A DNA stretch of 64,000 bases from Bacilli bacterium (GTDB lineage: Bacteria; Bacillota_I; Bacilli_A; RF39; UBA660): the NCBI GenBank assembly GCA_017541885.1, contig JAFXYF010000008.1, positions 62,001 to 126,000 on the forward strand, read 5' to 3'. Position 1 is the first letter of the stretch. Every line of letters begins with the position of its first letter. The position numbers and the translations under genes are program-made. Below the pieces are notes generated by a model that searched no databases, was not told the DNA's origin, and saw only the letters and a program-made list of their open reading frames with translations. Shown piece after piece: positions 25,710-35,003 of the stretch.

Positions 25710-26640
25710 TATTTAATATAAAGTTTTCTATTAAAGCATTTGGATCATCATCAGTAGTCTTTAATCTATAATCTATTAAACTAAGTTTTTGCATTAGTTT
25801 AAGTAACTCTTCTTCAGTATATAAAGGAGTTAATTCACGAGTCTTTTTAATTCTATAATCAGACTTTTCTTCTAACATCTTAGCAATTTCACTATCACTC
25901 ATATTTCTTTTTTGTAATATCTTAACTTGATAGATTATTCTTATTTGACTTCCTAAGAGTCCTATCATAGAAAGAGGTTCTATATTATAACTTAATAATT
26001 CTCTATATTTTTCTAATGCATCACTTTTATCTTTTAATGCAAGTGATCTAGAAAAAGCAAAAGTTAAATCTTTAGGATCTCCAAGTTTTTTAACTACTAA
26101 TTCTTTAACATCTTCTTTAGTAATTTTTTTATCATCACTTTTATAATCTTTTAATTTATTACATTCAGCTTCTATTTTAGTAATATCAGATAGACAATAT
26201 TCATCTATTAAAGTAATTACATCATCTCTTACATCATAACCCTTTAAATAAGCTTTAATAATTTGCTTAGGAGTCATTTCAAGTTCTATTACCTTACATC
26301 GTTTCTTTAACTCTTTCGCAAGTTTAGTAGTATTATTTAACTTCTTACAATCTATTATTAATAAATTATCAGGATTAGGATTATCTATATATTTATATAA
26401 ATGTTCTAATCTATCTTTTTCTTCTTCTGAAGATATTATCTCAATATTTCTAATAATAACTATCTTTTTACTACTTAAGAAACTATATGTATCAAGATCT
26501 TCTAAAGCATTCTCTAAAGTATTTTCTTCTAAATCATAGATAGAAGTAGTAGCATCCAAAAAATCTTCATCTTTTATAATCTTTCCTACTTCTAACTCTT
26601 TAGCTTTAAAGTCTTCTGTCTCTAGTAGATAACTAGTCAT
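25696..26640 (-). CDS. holA: DNA polymerase III delta subunit
   Basis: 314 aa. Family features: LETEDFKAKELEV near the start, SFLSSKKIVIIRNIE, LLIIDCKKLNNTTKLAKELKK, then helices ending LIENFILNI. Delta is the clamp-loader wrench that opens the beta clamp. Its start overlaps the alaS stop by 8 nt, so it is the last gene of the T-box operon. This pairing with alaS makes replication-factor output follow alanine charging, probably by accident of operon order. Confidence 0.88.
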   Translation of the reverse strand: MTSYLLETEDFKAKELEVGKIIKDEDFLDATTSIYDLEENTLENALEDLDTYSFLSSKKIVIIRNIEIISSEEEKDRLEHLYKYIDNPNPDNLLIIDCKKLNNTTKLAKELKKRCKVIELEMTPKQIIKAYLKGYDVRDDVITLIDEYCLSDITKIEAECNKLKDYKSDDKKITKEDVKELVVKKLGDPKDLTFAFSRSLALKDKSDALEKYRELLSYNIEPLSMIGLLGSQIRIIYQVKILQKRNMSDSEIAKMLEEKSDYRIKKTRELTPLYTEEELLKLMQKLSLIDYRLKTTDDDPNALIENFILNIDKE

Positions 26641-29326
26641 TTCTTTTCATTTCCTTTTCAACTTCTTTTAAGATGTCTTCTCCGCTTTCTAATGAACTAG
26701 TTCCACCTTGAGCAAATGTTGGAGAACCTCCTCCATTACCATTTGCGAATGTTGCGATCTTTTTCATAATAAATCCAGCATTTAACTTAGAATTACTCTT
26801 AGAAATAAAGTTCATACTTCCATCATCTTTTTGATTTATAAAGAAGATATATCCATTCTTCATCTCATTCATTAATGAATCAGCTATACTCTTTAAGATA
26901 TTAGTATCTTTATTATTAACAATCATTAATATAGATTCAATATCATTAATAACTCTAATATTTTCACGATAAATATCTAAGTTTTGTAGAGTATTCTTCT
27001 CTTTTAATTCAAAGTATTTCTTCTCTAATACTTTTTCTTCTTCATGAACATATTGTAATTCATTCTTATTGAAGATAATGTCTTTATAAGATGTAGGAGT
27101 ATCATTATTAATATCTACATCAAACTCTAATTTTAATCCATTATTACGAGCTTCTTCTAATATTTCTTTAGCTTTCATTAATATTCTAATTTTTTCTTCA
27201 TTATATGGTTCAATAATACTATATAAAGCATCTTCTATTTTATCTCCAGTAACTGCTTCAATACGGTAAACATTACTTCCTTTAGATTCACATAAAGTAA
27301 TTGCAAGTCTCTTAATATCTTTAGTATTAGTTGCATGAGTACCACCACAAAGTTCTATAGATTTACCAATCTTAACAACTCTAACAGTGTCCCCATATTT
27401 TTCACTAAATAATGCCATAGCGCCAAGCTTTTTAGCTTTATCTAAAGGCATAATCTCAGTAGAAACAATTAGCTCTTCTGAAATCATTTTATTTGCAAAT
27501 TCTTCTACTTCTAGAATCTTATCATCAGTCATCTTACCAGCATAAGTAAAGTCAAATCTAAGTCTTTCATCATCAACATAACTTCCTGCTTGATGAATTG
27601 TATTAGATACAACTTGTTGTAGAGAGTACTGAATAATATGAACACTAGAGTGATTACATTCAATTCTCTTACGTCTATCTTTATCAATTACAAGTTCTAC
27701 TTCATCACCAACAGTAATAACTCCATCTAGTAATCTAACTTTATGAATATGTTGACCATTAGGTCCTTTAAATACATCAACAACTCTAGCTTTAAAGTTC
27801 TTACCTAAAATCATACCAGTATCAGATACTTGTCCACCAGACTCAGCATAGAAACAAGTTCTTTCAATTGATAGATATGTATCATGATCAATAGAGTCAA
27901 CTCTTTCATCTTTAGTAAATATTGCTTGTACTTTACTCTTTAAACGATATATTCCATAAGCAAACTCTGATTTATCTTTAAAATCTAATAATACTTTCTT
28001 TTGAGAAGCCATATTAGATTTAGTCTTAGCATTCTTCTTAGCTAAATCTTTTTGCATACTCATATACTTATCAAATTCTTCTCTTGATACTTTCATACCT
28101 TTTTCTTCTAAGTACTCTTCAGTTAATTCAAATGGGAATCCATAAGTATCATATAATTTAAATGCTTCTTCTCCAGAAATAGTTCCATCAACTGAATTAT
28201 CAACTAATTCTTTTAAACGTCTTTCTCCTGCTTCTAGAGTCTTTAAGAATAATTTTTCTTCTTCTAATACAGTAGCTTCAACAGCTGCTCTTTTTTCTTT
28301 AAGGTATGGATAAGCATCACTCATAACATCTACTACATCAGATACTATCTTATACATGAATGGAGTCTCCATTCCAATATTCTTACCAAAACGTACACTA
28401 CGTCTTAATAGTCTTCTAAGAACATATCCTCTACCAACATTTTCAAAACAAGCTCCATCAGCTAAAGCAAAAGTAATTGCACGAATATGATCTGCAATAA
28501 TCTTAAATTCTTTTTGACCAACGTATTCAAATTTTGATAATTCTTCAATATGTTTAATTATTGGTTTAAATAAATCAGTTTCAAAATTTGAATCAGCGTT
28601 CTGGAATATACAACACCATCTCTCAAGTCCTGCTCCAGTATCAATATTCTTACTAGGAAGTTCTTTATAATCTTTTCTGTCTACTCCCTCTTTAGAGTTA
28701 AATTGTGAGAATACATTATTCCAAATTTCTACATAACGCTCTTGATCTTCATCTTTTTTAAACTTCTCTAATGCATCACCATTTGGATCATACTTTTCTC
28801 CTCTATCAAAGAATATTTCTGAATCAGGTCCACAAGGTCCTTCACCAATCTCCCAGAAATTCTCTTCAAGTGGAACAATATGTTCAGGATCTAGTCCTAC
28901 TTCAATCCATCTTTTTCTAGCTTGATCATCATCAGTATAAATAGTTACATAAATAAGATTCTTATCAATATCAAAGTATTCAGGAGATGTTAATAATTCA
29001 AAAGCAAAAGCAATAGCTTCATTTTTAAAATAATCTCCTACACTAAAGTTACCCATCATTTCAAAGAATGTTTGATGTCTCTTAGTAATACCAACATTTT
29101 CAATATCATTAGTACGAATACATTTTTGTATATTAACTATTCTTCTTGAATCAGGTGTTTCAGATCCATCAAAGTATTTTTTTAATGGAGTTACCCCTGC
29201 ATTAATCCAAAGTAAACTATCATCATTAATTGGTACTAAAGGTGCACTCTCATATATTTTATGTCCTTTTTTGGTAAAGAACTTAAACCATGTATTTCTA
29301 ATATCATTATGACTCATGTATTTCAT
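26633..29326 (-). CDS. alaS: alanyl-tRNA synthetase
   Basis: 897 aa, full length. Class II catalytic core (1-~240, RNTWFKFF, TKRHQTFFEMMGNFSVGDYF), tRNA-binding middle part, editing domain with NHSSVHIIQYSLQQV and ELCGGTHATNT metal ligands (~560-680), and DHHA1 C-Ala domain ending GNGGGSPTFAQGG. It charges tRNA-Ala and clears Ser/Gly mischarging. Two in-frame ATGs lie 9 nt apart at the start. It is third in an operon behind a T-box with an alanine specifier. Confidence 0.97.
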   Translation of the reverse strand: MKYMSHNDIRNTWFKFFTKKGHKIYESAPLVPINDDSLLWINAGVTPLKKYFDGSETPDSRRIVNIQKCIRTNDIENVGITKRHQTFFEMMGNFSVGDYFKNEAIAFAFELLTSPEYFDIDKNLIYVTIYTDDDQARKRWIEVGLDPEHIVPLEENFWEIGEGPCGPDSEIFFDRGEKYDPNGDALEKFKKDEDQERYVEIWNNVFSQFNSKEGVDRKDYKELPSKNIDTGAGLERWCCIFQNADSNFETDLFKPIIKHIEELSKFEYVGQKEFKIIADHIRAITFALADGACFENVGRGYVLRRLLRRSVRFGKNIGMETPFMYKIVSDVVDVMSDAYPYLKEKRAAVEATVLEEEKLFLKTLEAGERRLKELVDNSVDGTISGEEAFKLYDTYGFPFELTEEYLEEKGMKVSREEFDKYMSMQKDLAKKNAKTKSNMASQKKVLLDFKDKSEFAYGIYRLKSKVQAIFTKDERVDSIDHDTYLSIERTCFYAESGGQVSDTGMILGKNFKARVVDVFKGPNGQHIHKVRLLDGVITVGDEVELVIDKDRRKRIECNHSSVHIIQYSLQQVVSNTIHQAGSYVDDERLRFDFTYAGKMTDDKILEVEEFANKMISEELIVSTEIMPLDKAKKLGAMALFSEKYGDTVRVVKIGKSIELCGGTHATNTKDIKRLAITLCESKGSNVYRIEAVTGDKIEDALYSIIEPYNEEKIRILMKAKEILEEARNNGLKLEFDVDINNDTPTSYKDIIFNKNELQYVHEEEKVLEKKYFELKEKNTLQNLDIYRENIRVINDIESILMIVNNKDTNILKSIADSLMNEMKNGYIFFINQKDDGSMNFISKSNSKLNAGFIMKKIATFANGNGGGSPTFAQGGTSSLESGEDILKEVEKEMKRND

Positions 29327-29329
29327 ATA

Positions 29330-29881
29330 TTATTCCCCCATCTGTTTTAATATTTCTTGTAATCTTTCAATTGATTCTTCTTGAGAACCATTATTTAAAA
29401 TAAAGTAATCAGCAAAGGCGATAGGTCCACCTTTATATAGATTTTCAATTTCTGAAATATCTCTATATTCAATAGCTTCTCTATCAAAAGGTCTATCTTT
29501 TCTTTCACTAACTCTTTTATATCTAACTTCTTTATCAGTTACAACACAAACTAATTTTAATTCAGGATATCTTTCAATTAAATATTTATATTCATACCAA
29601 GAATATAATCCATCAAGTACTACATCATGTTCTTTTAAAGCTTCCTTTATTTCAGGATCTAAGAATTTGGCATAACACTCAGGACCATGTTCCGCTCTTA
29701 ATTTTTCACGAAACTCTTTTTCACTTTTTCCGTCTTCTGTACGCTCTATTCCAGCTTCTTTCATTAATTTATATGTAATACCACCAAAATAGCATTTAAC
29801 CCATCCTTGTTCTTCTAAATATTCAGTAATGATACTTTTACCAGTACCACTCATTCCAACTACTGCGATTAATTTATTCAT
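29330..29881 (-). CDS. P-loop kinase, UPF0200/dephospho-CoA-kinase-like
   Basis: 183 aa. Walker A GMSGTGKS (9-16); FREKLRAEHGPECYAKF, VVLDGLYSWYEYKYL and the end FADYFILNNGSQEESIERL match the UPF0200 nucleotide-kinase-like group rather than canonical CoaE. The substrate is unknown; a (deoxy)nucleotide or CoA precursor is possible. It begins 1 nt after the preceding kinase and ends 3 nt before alaS, in the T-box operon. Confidence 0.8.
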   Translation of the reverse strand: MNKLIAVVGMSGTGKSIITEYLEEQGWVKCYFGGITYKLMKEAGIERTEDGKSEKEFREKLRAEHGPECYAKFLDPEIKEALKEHDVVLDGLYSWYEYKYLIERYPELKLVCVVTDKEVRYKRVSERKDRPFDREAIEYRDISEIENLYKGGPIAFADYFILNNGSQEESIERLQEILKQMGE

Positions 29882-29882
29882 C

Positions 29883-30425
29883 TTAGATCACTCCATTTTC
29901 TTCGCTTACAATTTTTCTAGCAGTCTCTTTTAAACCTAATCTAGTTTTATTTTCTACTACATAATCAAAATTTTTATAGTTATCAATATCTTTTTCAGTA
30001 ATATGATTTCTTTCAGAATCATTTAACATATCTCTATAATTTTTTCTTTCAAGTTTAATCGCGACTACATCAGGAAACTTCTCTTTAAGATATTCAAATT
30101 CATGAACAAGTCTAGCATCCGTAATAATAAATGTATCAAAGAATTCTTGAAGTATTTCAATATCTTCAACTAATCTATTAAGTAGAAAATCTTTTTTACC
30201 TAATTTTTCTTTAATAATTTCAATACCCATCTTTTGTAAGAATTCTCTAGGTTTAGTATTTTCATTACCATCCCATTCAAAATAATCTCTTGCATACTCA
30301 TATAAAGGTGCAGTAATACGCATTACACAAGGTTTATAACCATAATCCTTACTTGCTTCTCTAATGTATGCTCCTAAAGTATTTTTACCAGTTTTAGCTT
30401 TTCCGCCGATCACATATATTTTCAT
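29883..30425 (-). CDS. deoxynucleoside monophosphate kinase-like P-loop protein
   Basis: 180 aa. Walker A GGKAKTGKNT (8-17); later FIITDARLVHEFEYLKEKF and a basic segment KLERKNYRDML resemble phage-type deoxynucleotide kinases. First gene behind the alanine T-box, with AAAGGAG before its ATG. It and the following kinase are probably paralogous P-loop enzymes. Why nucleotide kinases head an alaS operon is not explained by known pathways. Function is by fold only. Confidence 0.75.
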   Translation of the reverse strand: MKIYVIGGKAKTGKNTLGAYIREASKDYGYKPCVMRITAPLYEYARDYFEWDGNENTKPREFLQKMGIEIIKEKLGKKDFLLNRLVEDIEILQEFFDTFIITDARLVHEFEYLKEKFPDVVAIKLERKNYRDMLNDSERNHITEKDIDNYKNFDYVVENKTRLGLKETARKIVSEENGVI

Positions 30426-30437
30426 TTTTATTCTCCT

Positions 30438-30600
30438 TTAAAACAAATAAAAGACCAAGCCTAGGAGGACTATAAGCCCGGTACCATCCTAAGTTGGTCT
30501 TGATTTTTATAACGGTATCCCGAGAAAACTCCAAAAGTAGCTTCCAATAAGATTATGATTAACTCACACCAAACGTTAACTCTCTTTACATAATTACTTA
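30438..30600 (-). promoter_or_regulatory. T-box riboswitch, alanine specific
   Basis: Minus-strand leader of the kinase-kinase-alaS-holA operon. The T-box core contains GGATGGTACCGGGC (about 30475-30490). The candidate specifier codon GCT (Ala, 30539-30541) sits in GGAAGCTACTTTTGGAGT, which has the usual spacing of a specifier loop. The terminator pairs AAGACCAACTTAGGA with TCCTAGGCTTGGTCTT (30451-30502), followed by T4 and further T-rich sequence. Uncharged tRNA-Ala should favour readthrough. Confidence 0.88.
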
Positions 30601-30618
30601 AAGTACTCATCTTTTATC

Positions 30619-31812
30619 TTAGTTTCCTGATTTATTTAATTTTTTAGTATTTTTATTTTCTTCTTCAACTTCTAAAATCTTATCCATAAAATGAAATTTC
30701 TCATTAAAGAATAATGCAAATACTTTTAGACATGCTATTACAGGTGTTGCAATAACCATACCTATAATACCAAAGAAATGTTGGAAAATCAATAGTCCAA
30801 GCATAATTGTTACAGGATGTAACTTCATAGTATGACCCATAATTAAAGGTTGATAGAAGTTATTTTCAAGTAATTGAACAATTATAATTGAAATTAATAC
30901 ACATATTCCTGTAATTGGTGAAATAGTAAATCCAACTATTACTGCAGGTATTCCTCCAATATAAGGACCAAAGTATGGAATAATATCAGTCACTGCACAG
31001 AATAATGCGAAAATTATTGGTGCTTCCATACCAGCTAAAGTAAGTCCAATAGATTGAGTTAAGAATACAAGTAACATGATTACTAATACACCTTGTACAT
31101 AACTTCTAAGTGAAGTATTAATTCTTTGTGTTAACTCATCATAATTATCTTCCCAGTTATTAGGAAGTAATTTCTTAATAGTATAATTTACTTTATCAAA
31201 ATCAAATAATAAGTAGAATCCTACCATAAGTCCTAATACTACATTAAGTCCTCCAGAAACAATAGCTTTACCAATATCTAATACATATTTAGGTAAATCA
31301 GATACAATCGCAAGACCATAGTCAGAAGTAAACTCTAAAATAGTTTCTTTTAATTCCGCTGTATTAATAAGTCTACCAGTATCTAATTTATCAATTAATT
31401 GAACACAGAAATCAGTTAATTCTTCAAATATTCCAGGAGCTGCTACTACAAAGTCTTTAACTTGTGAAACAAGTGTTGGTATAAATAAATAACTAATCGC
31501 AACCATTGCTCCAATTATAATCATATAAACTAAAATACAACTTATAATTCTAGGAATCTTTTTATTTTGTAATTTAGTTACTAATGGTTCAAATAACCAA
31601 GCAATAATAAATCCTATAAATAATGGAGAAATAATAATTAAGAATTCTTTAATAAATCCTAATACTTTCCATTCTTTAATTAAATATGTTCCTAAAAGTA
31701 CTAAGGCAACAATTGCCATAAAGTATCCTATATTTAAGATTCTATTACCTGTTTTAATCATACTATTTAGGGTTTTCATATCAAGTTCTTTGTCTTTAAC
31801 TTTCTTAAACAT
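30619..31812 (-). CDS. AI-2E family (PerM/YtvI-like) membrane transporter
   Basis: 397 aa with about eight membrane helices and the family blocks FIIAWLFEPLVTKLQNKKIPR, FYLLFDFDKV, NTSLRSYVQGVLVIM, IPYFGPYIGGIPAVIVGF and LMGHTMKLHPVTIMLGLLIF. Members export small molecules or act as Na+/H+ antiporters; YtvI relatives are sporulation associated. The frame extends to a TTG at 31821, but GGGAG lies properly only for the ATG at 31812. A charged tail follows the last helix. Confidence 0.88.
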   Translation of the reverse strand: MFKKVKDKELDMKTLNSMIKTGNRILNIGYFMAIVALVLLGTYLIKEWKVLGFIKEFLIIISPLFIGFIIAWLFEPLVTKLQNKKIPRIISCILVYMIIIGAMVAISYLFIPTLVSQVKDFVVAAPGIFEELTDFCVQLIDKLDTGRLINTAELKETILEFTSDYGLAIVSDLPKYVLDIGKAIVSGGLNVVLGLMVGFYLLFDFDKVNYTIKKLLPNNWEDNYDELTQRINTSLRSYVQGVLVIMLLVFLTQSIGLTLAGMEAPIIFALFCAVTDIIPYFGPYIGGIPAVIVGFTISPITGICVLISIIIVQLLENNFYQPLIMGHTMKLHPVTIMLGLLIFQHFFGIIGMVIATPVIACLKVFALFFNEKFHFMDKILEVEEENKNTKKLNKSGN

Positions 31813-31910
31813 TTTTCTCAACTCCCAATACTATGTATATTATATCATGAAATTTATATCTTGAAATAGTAATTAGAAAATATTTTTGATATAATTTAAT
31901 TGGTGAAGTT

Positions 31911-32486
31911 ATGAAAACTATTAGTAATAAGAAAATGAATGAAATTATTATTAAGAATTCTCGTTTTATCTGTTATTTAATTCCCATAGAAAAAGATAAT
32001 GTCGAAGATATTATTAATGAAATTAGATATTAACATATAAAAGCTACACATGTCTGTTACGCATATATATTTGATGAAGTTAAACATTCATCAGATGATG
32101 GTGAGCCTTCTGGAACAGCAGGATTACCTATTCTAAATGTCTTAGAAAAAGAAGAATTAAATTATATTCTAGCAGTTGTTGTAAGATATTTTGGAGGAAT
32201 TAAATTAGGTGCAGGAGGATTAGTCAGAGCCTATACAAAAAGTGTTACAGAAACTCTTAAGAATGTAACATATGTTAAATTAATTCCAGGATTTAAAATA
32301 AGTATTACATTTGCTTATGAAAATGAAAAAGATGTTTTATATATAGTTGGAGAAAATAATATTATAGATAAAAAGTATTTAGAAAATATTACATATACTT
32401 GTTATGTTGATATAGATACATTAGAAAAATTATCAAGATACTCTCCAGATATAATAGAAAAATGTAATATAAAAGAACTCAATTAA
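31911..32486 (+). pseudogene. YigZ/IMPACT family gene interrupted by one in-frame TAA
   Basis: The frame from ATG 31911 (TGGTGAAGTT upstream, TATAAT at 31890-31895) encodes an IMPACT/YigZ protein: N-terminal KNSRFICYLIPI, then after the stop HIKATHVCYAY, SSDDGEPSGTAGLPIL, VVRYFGGIKLGAGGLVRAY and a complete C-terminal part to the TAA at 32484-32486. Codon 41 is TAA (32031-32033), where relatives have a sense codon (often Lys). There is no ATG, GTG or TTG in frame soon after it, so reinitiation is unlikely. No frameshift is needed; everything else looks intact. It could be a recent null mutation or a sequencing error. YigZ-type proteins are of uncertain function and linked to translation in eukaryotic IMPACT. 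Confidence 0.85.
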
Positions 32487-32503
32487 TTTTGAGTTCTTTT
32501 TTT
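32471..32503 (+). terminator. bidirectional terminator between yigZ-like pseudogene and tdk
   Basis: AAAAGAACTCAA, loop TTAATT, TTGAGTTCTTTT then T; contains both stop codons. Confidence 0.87.
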
Positions 32504-33091
32504 AATCTTTTCATAATATTTTTCTTTTTCTTCAAAGAAACACTTAGGACATAAAGAATCATATGTAACTTTAGCTTCTCCATCTATCGCAACTTGATCT
32601 CCTTCAAAAGTAAATTCTCCATTTACTTTTCTAGCATTACAAGTAGCTTTCTTCCCACATCTACAAATTGTCTTCATCTCTTCAATAGTATGAGCAATCT
32701 CGAGTAGTCTTGTGCTTCCTTCAAATCCATTAGTATTAAAATCAGTTCTAAGTCCATAACAAATTACCGGTATATCATCTTTAATAACTATTTGTAATAA
32801 ATCATCTACTTGTGTCTTCTTTAAAAATTGTGCTTCATCTACAAATATACAACTAACTCCATTTTTATTACTATCTATATAACCATATAAGTCTTCATCA
32901 CCATCAACTAAATGATCTACAACTCTCTCTAAACCAATTCTAGAAGTAACCTTATTATCCCCTTTTGTATCAATCTTTGGCTTTAATAATAAAACCTCTA
33001 AACTTCTATCTTCATAATTATGAATTGATTGTAGTAATGAAGATGTCTTACCACAATTCATCGCACCATATCTAAAGTATAATTTTGCCAT
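32483..33091 (-). CDS. tdk: thymidine kinase, TK1 type
   Basis: 202 aa. P-loop GAMNCGKTSSLL near 8-19, FVDEAQFL with the catalytic Glu region, lasso and zinc site from CRCGKKATCNAR and LCPKCFFEE. It phosphorylates thymidine for salvage. TAGGAGG precedes the ATG. It lies 35 nt after sigE in the same direction, yet is likely housekeeping. Its stop overlaps that of the convergent pseudogene. Confidence 0.95.
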   Translation of the reverse strand: MAKLYFRYGAMNCGKTSSLLQSIHNYEDRSLEVLLLKPKIDTKGDNKVTSRIGLERVVDHLVDGDEDLYGYIDSNKNGVSCIFVDEAQFLKKTQVDDLLQIVIKDDIPVICYGLRTDFNTNGFEGSTRLLEIAHTIEEMKTICRCGKKATCNARKVNGEFTFEGDQVAIDGEAKVTYDSLCPKCFFEEKEKYYEKIKKRTQN

Positions 33092-33126
33092 AAACCTAAC
33101 CTCCTAATACAATATATCACACTACT

Positions 33127-33837
33127 TTAATTATTCACAAGAACTTTAAGTTTTTTTATAACTTTCTTCTCTATTCTAGAAATATAGCTCTGTGAAATAC
33201 CTAATCTATCTGCTACTTCTTTTTGCGTATATTCATCATTTCCTAGTAACCCATATCTAAGTACCATTATATCTCTATCTCTCGGTTTAAGATTTAATAT
33301 CTCTTCTAACATAATCTTCTTATCATGATGATTTTCAATCTCCTTCATAATAGTTTCTTTATCAGTCCCAATAACATCTTCTAAATGTAATTCATTCCCA
33401 TCACTGTCATATGATAAAGATTCTTCTATACTAATCTCTTGTTTAATCTTTTTACTCTTACGTAAAAACATTAGTATTTCATTATCTATACATCTAGATA
33501 TATAAGTCGCAAGTTTAATATTTTTATTCTTATTAAAAGTATTAATACCTTTAATTAAACCAATACTTCCAATACTAACTAAATCTTCTAAATCTACTCC
33601 AGTATTTTCATATCTCTTCGCAAGATAAACAACTAATCTTAAATTATGTTCTATTAATTTTTCTTTACCAGTATTATCCCCATTCTCTTTAAGTTCTAAA
33701 TAATAACTCTCCTCTTCTTCACTTAATGGTTCAGGTAAAGTATCACTAGATCCTACATAGAATATATTATCTTTATCAAATATTCTAAAATAAATTCTTC
33801 TAAAAAATCTTTTAATTTTCTTAAATATCTTTCTCAT
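33127..33837 (-). CDS. sigE: sporulation sigma factor SigE (pro-sigma-E)
   Basis: 236 aa. The pro-sequence is basic and amphipathic (RKIFKKIKRFFRRIYFRIF) followed by YVGSSDTLPEPLSEEE, equivalent to the Bacillus processing region near YIGGSEALPPPLS. Regions 2 and 4 are clear: NLRLVVYLAKRYENTGVDLE, IKLATYISRCIDNEILMFLR, and TQKEVADRLGISQSYISRIE. SigE drives mother-cell transcription after septation. Its ATG overlaps the spoIIGA stop by 4 nt, the conserved spoIIG arrangement; sigG is not next to it. Confidence 0.95.
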   Translation of the reverse strand: MRKIFKKIKRFFRRIYFRIFDKDNIFYVGSSDTLPEPLSEEEESYYLELKENGDNTGKEKLIEHNLRLVVYLAKRYENTGVDLEDLVSIGSIGLIKGINTFNKNKNIKLATYISRCIDNEILMFLRKSKKIKQEISIEESLSYDSDGNELHLEDVIGTDKETIMKEIENHHDKKIMLEEILNLKPRDRDIMVLRYGLLGNDEYTQKEVADRLGISQSYISRIEKKVIKKLKVLVNN

Positions 33838-34562
33838 AATTCCTCCTTTAATCTATTAGGTAATATACAATTAAATCCATTAATGTTTATTTCGCATTTA
33901 GATATTCCAATTAAACAAGATTTAATTTCTTTATTATTAATAATAATTTTATCTGGTTTAATTATTTTTAATACTCCTTCATAATTAAGTGCTTTATATG
34001 GAATAAAATAACTCATAGAAGTATTTATATCTTCATTAATAAGTATTACTCCTTTATTACTAATTGGACTCTTTAAAGAATTCCCTGTATCAATAAATCC
34101 TTTAAACTTATAAGTATGATTTAATACATCCACAATAACTTCATATGAGTCTTGTATATTAAATTTATATTTTTTATATTCTTTAATAAATATTATTAAA
34201 ATACAAATAAACATAAATATTAAATAAATAATATTTTCATAAAAACTAGTCTTAATATTTATTAAATATAAAGTACCTCCTAAAATAATACTAATTAAAT
34301 AAAAATAAAAAGTATTCTTAAATACTTCTTTCCTTCCAAATGCTATTAAATTCATAATTATACTAATAATTATTTTAAAAAATAAAAGTATAAAACTAGA
34401 TACTCTTATATATAAAAAAATAATACTAAATCCCCCAATAATACTAGAAATTATAATTCTATAGTTATAACAATCTCTATTTAACAATCTCTTTGTACCA
34501 TATAAGATCATATAATCAAGTAATACATTTAATATAAATACTAATTCAATATAAATTTTCAT
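33834..34562 (-). CDS. spoIIGA: sigma-E processing peptidase SpoIIGA
   Basis: 242 aa. Five membrane helices (1-~125) and an exposed aspartic-protease-like domain with FIDTGNSLKSP; D158 is the predicted catalytic Asp. It cleaves pro-SigE at the septum after activation from the forespore (SpoIIR). A longer frame to 34586 is rejected because the family starts at M-x-IY and GGTGAT lies 3 nt before this ATG. Shorter than the ~309 aa Bacillus protein. Confidence 0.9.
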   Translation of the reverse strand: MKIYIELVFILNVLLDYMILYGTKRLLNRDCYNYRIIISSIIGGFSIIFLYIRVSSFILLFFKIIISIIMNLIAFGRKEVFKNTFYFYLISIILGGTLYLINIKTSFYENIIYLIFMFICILIIFIKEYKKYKFNIQDSYEVIVDVLNHTYKFKGFIDTGNSLKSPISNKGVILINEDINTSMSYFIPYKALNYEGVLKIIKPDKIIINNKEIKSCLIGISKCEININGFNCILPNRLKEEL

Positions 34563-34587
34563 TCTATCACCAAAAATATAATACAAA

Positions 34588-34612
34588 GAAAAAAACGACT
34601 AATTTGTCGTTT
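34588..34612 (-). terminator. terminator between the 106-aa gene and spoIIGA
   Basis: Minus strand AAACGAC, loop AAATTA, GTCGTTT then T-rich. Confidence 0.82.
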
Positions 34613-34932
34613 TATATTTTCTTTTTATTAATAAATATTTTTACAATGTATACTAAGAAGATTGCCATTAAGAATACAAAACACCATTTAAGAATCATAC
34701 ATAATAATGGTATTGAATAAGTATATTTTTCTATAATCGCAAATACATTTTCAGGTAAATATTTACCAATTACAGTCGCAACATCTTTTAGTCCAATATT
34801 GTTTTTAACAAAAGCTAGAATTCTTAAGAATAAATCTACAATTGCCATAAAAAATACAAATGAAGAAAATCTCTTAAAAAACATTACTACTAAAATAATT
34901 CCAACAATTAATAAAATAATATCAATATACAT
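34612..34932 (-). CDS. small integral membrane protein of unknown function
   Basis: 106 aa with three hydrophobic helices (about 3-25, 28-45 and 75-100), few charges, one basic tail KIFINKKKI. AGAGGG precedes the ATG, and it has its own terminator. It lies between spoIVB and spoIIGA, so a sporulation role is possible by position, but I recognise no family. Confidence 0.65.
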   Translation of the reverse strand: MYIDIILLIVGIILVVMFFKRFSSFVFFMAIVDLFLRILAFVKNNIGLKDVATVIGKYLPENVFAIIEKYTYSIPLLCMILKWCFVFLMAIFLVYIVKIFINKKKI

Positions 34933-35003
34933 ATAAATCCCTCTCTATACTAATAATCTATAACTATTTTATCATTAAAAATAAAAAAAGGAAATAAATT
35001 CTT

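Noticed and set aside
31911..32486. Programmed readthrough or recoding of the YigZ-like stop
   Set aside because: TAA is the stop least prone to readthrough, and no recoding signal or selenocysteine element was seen.
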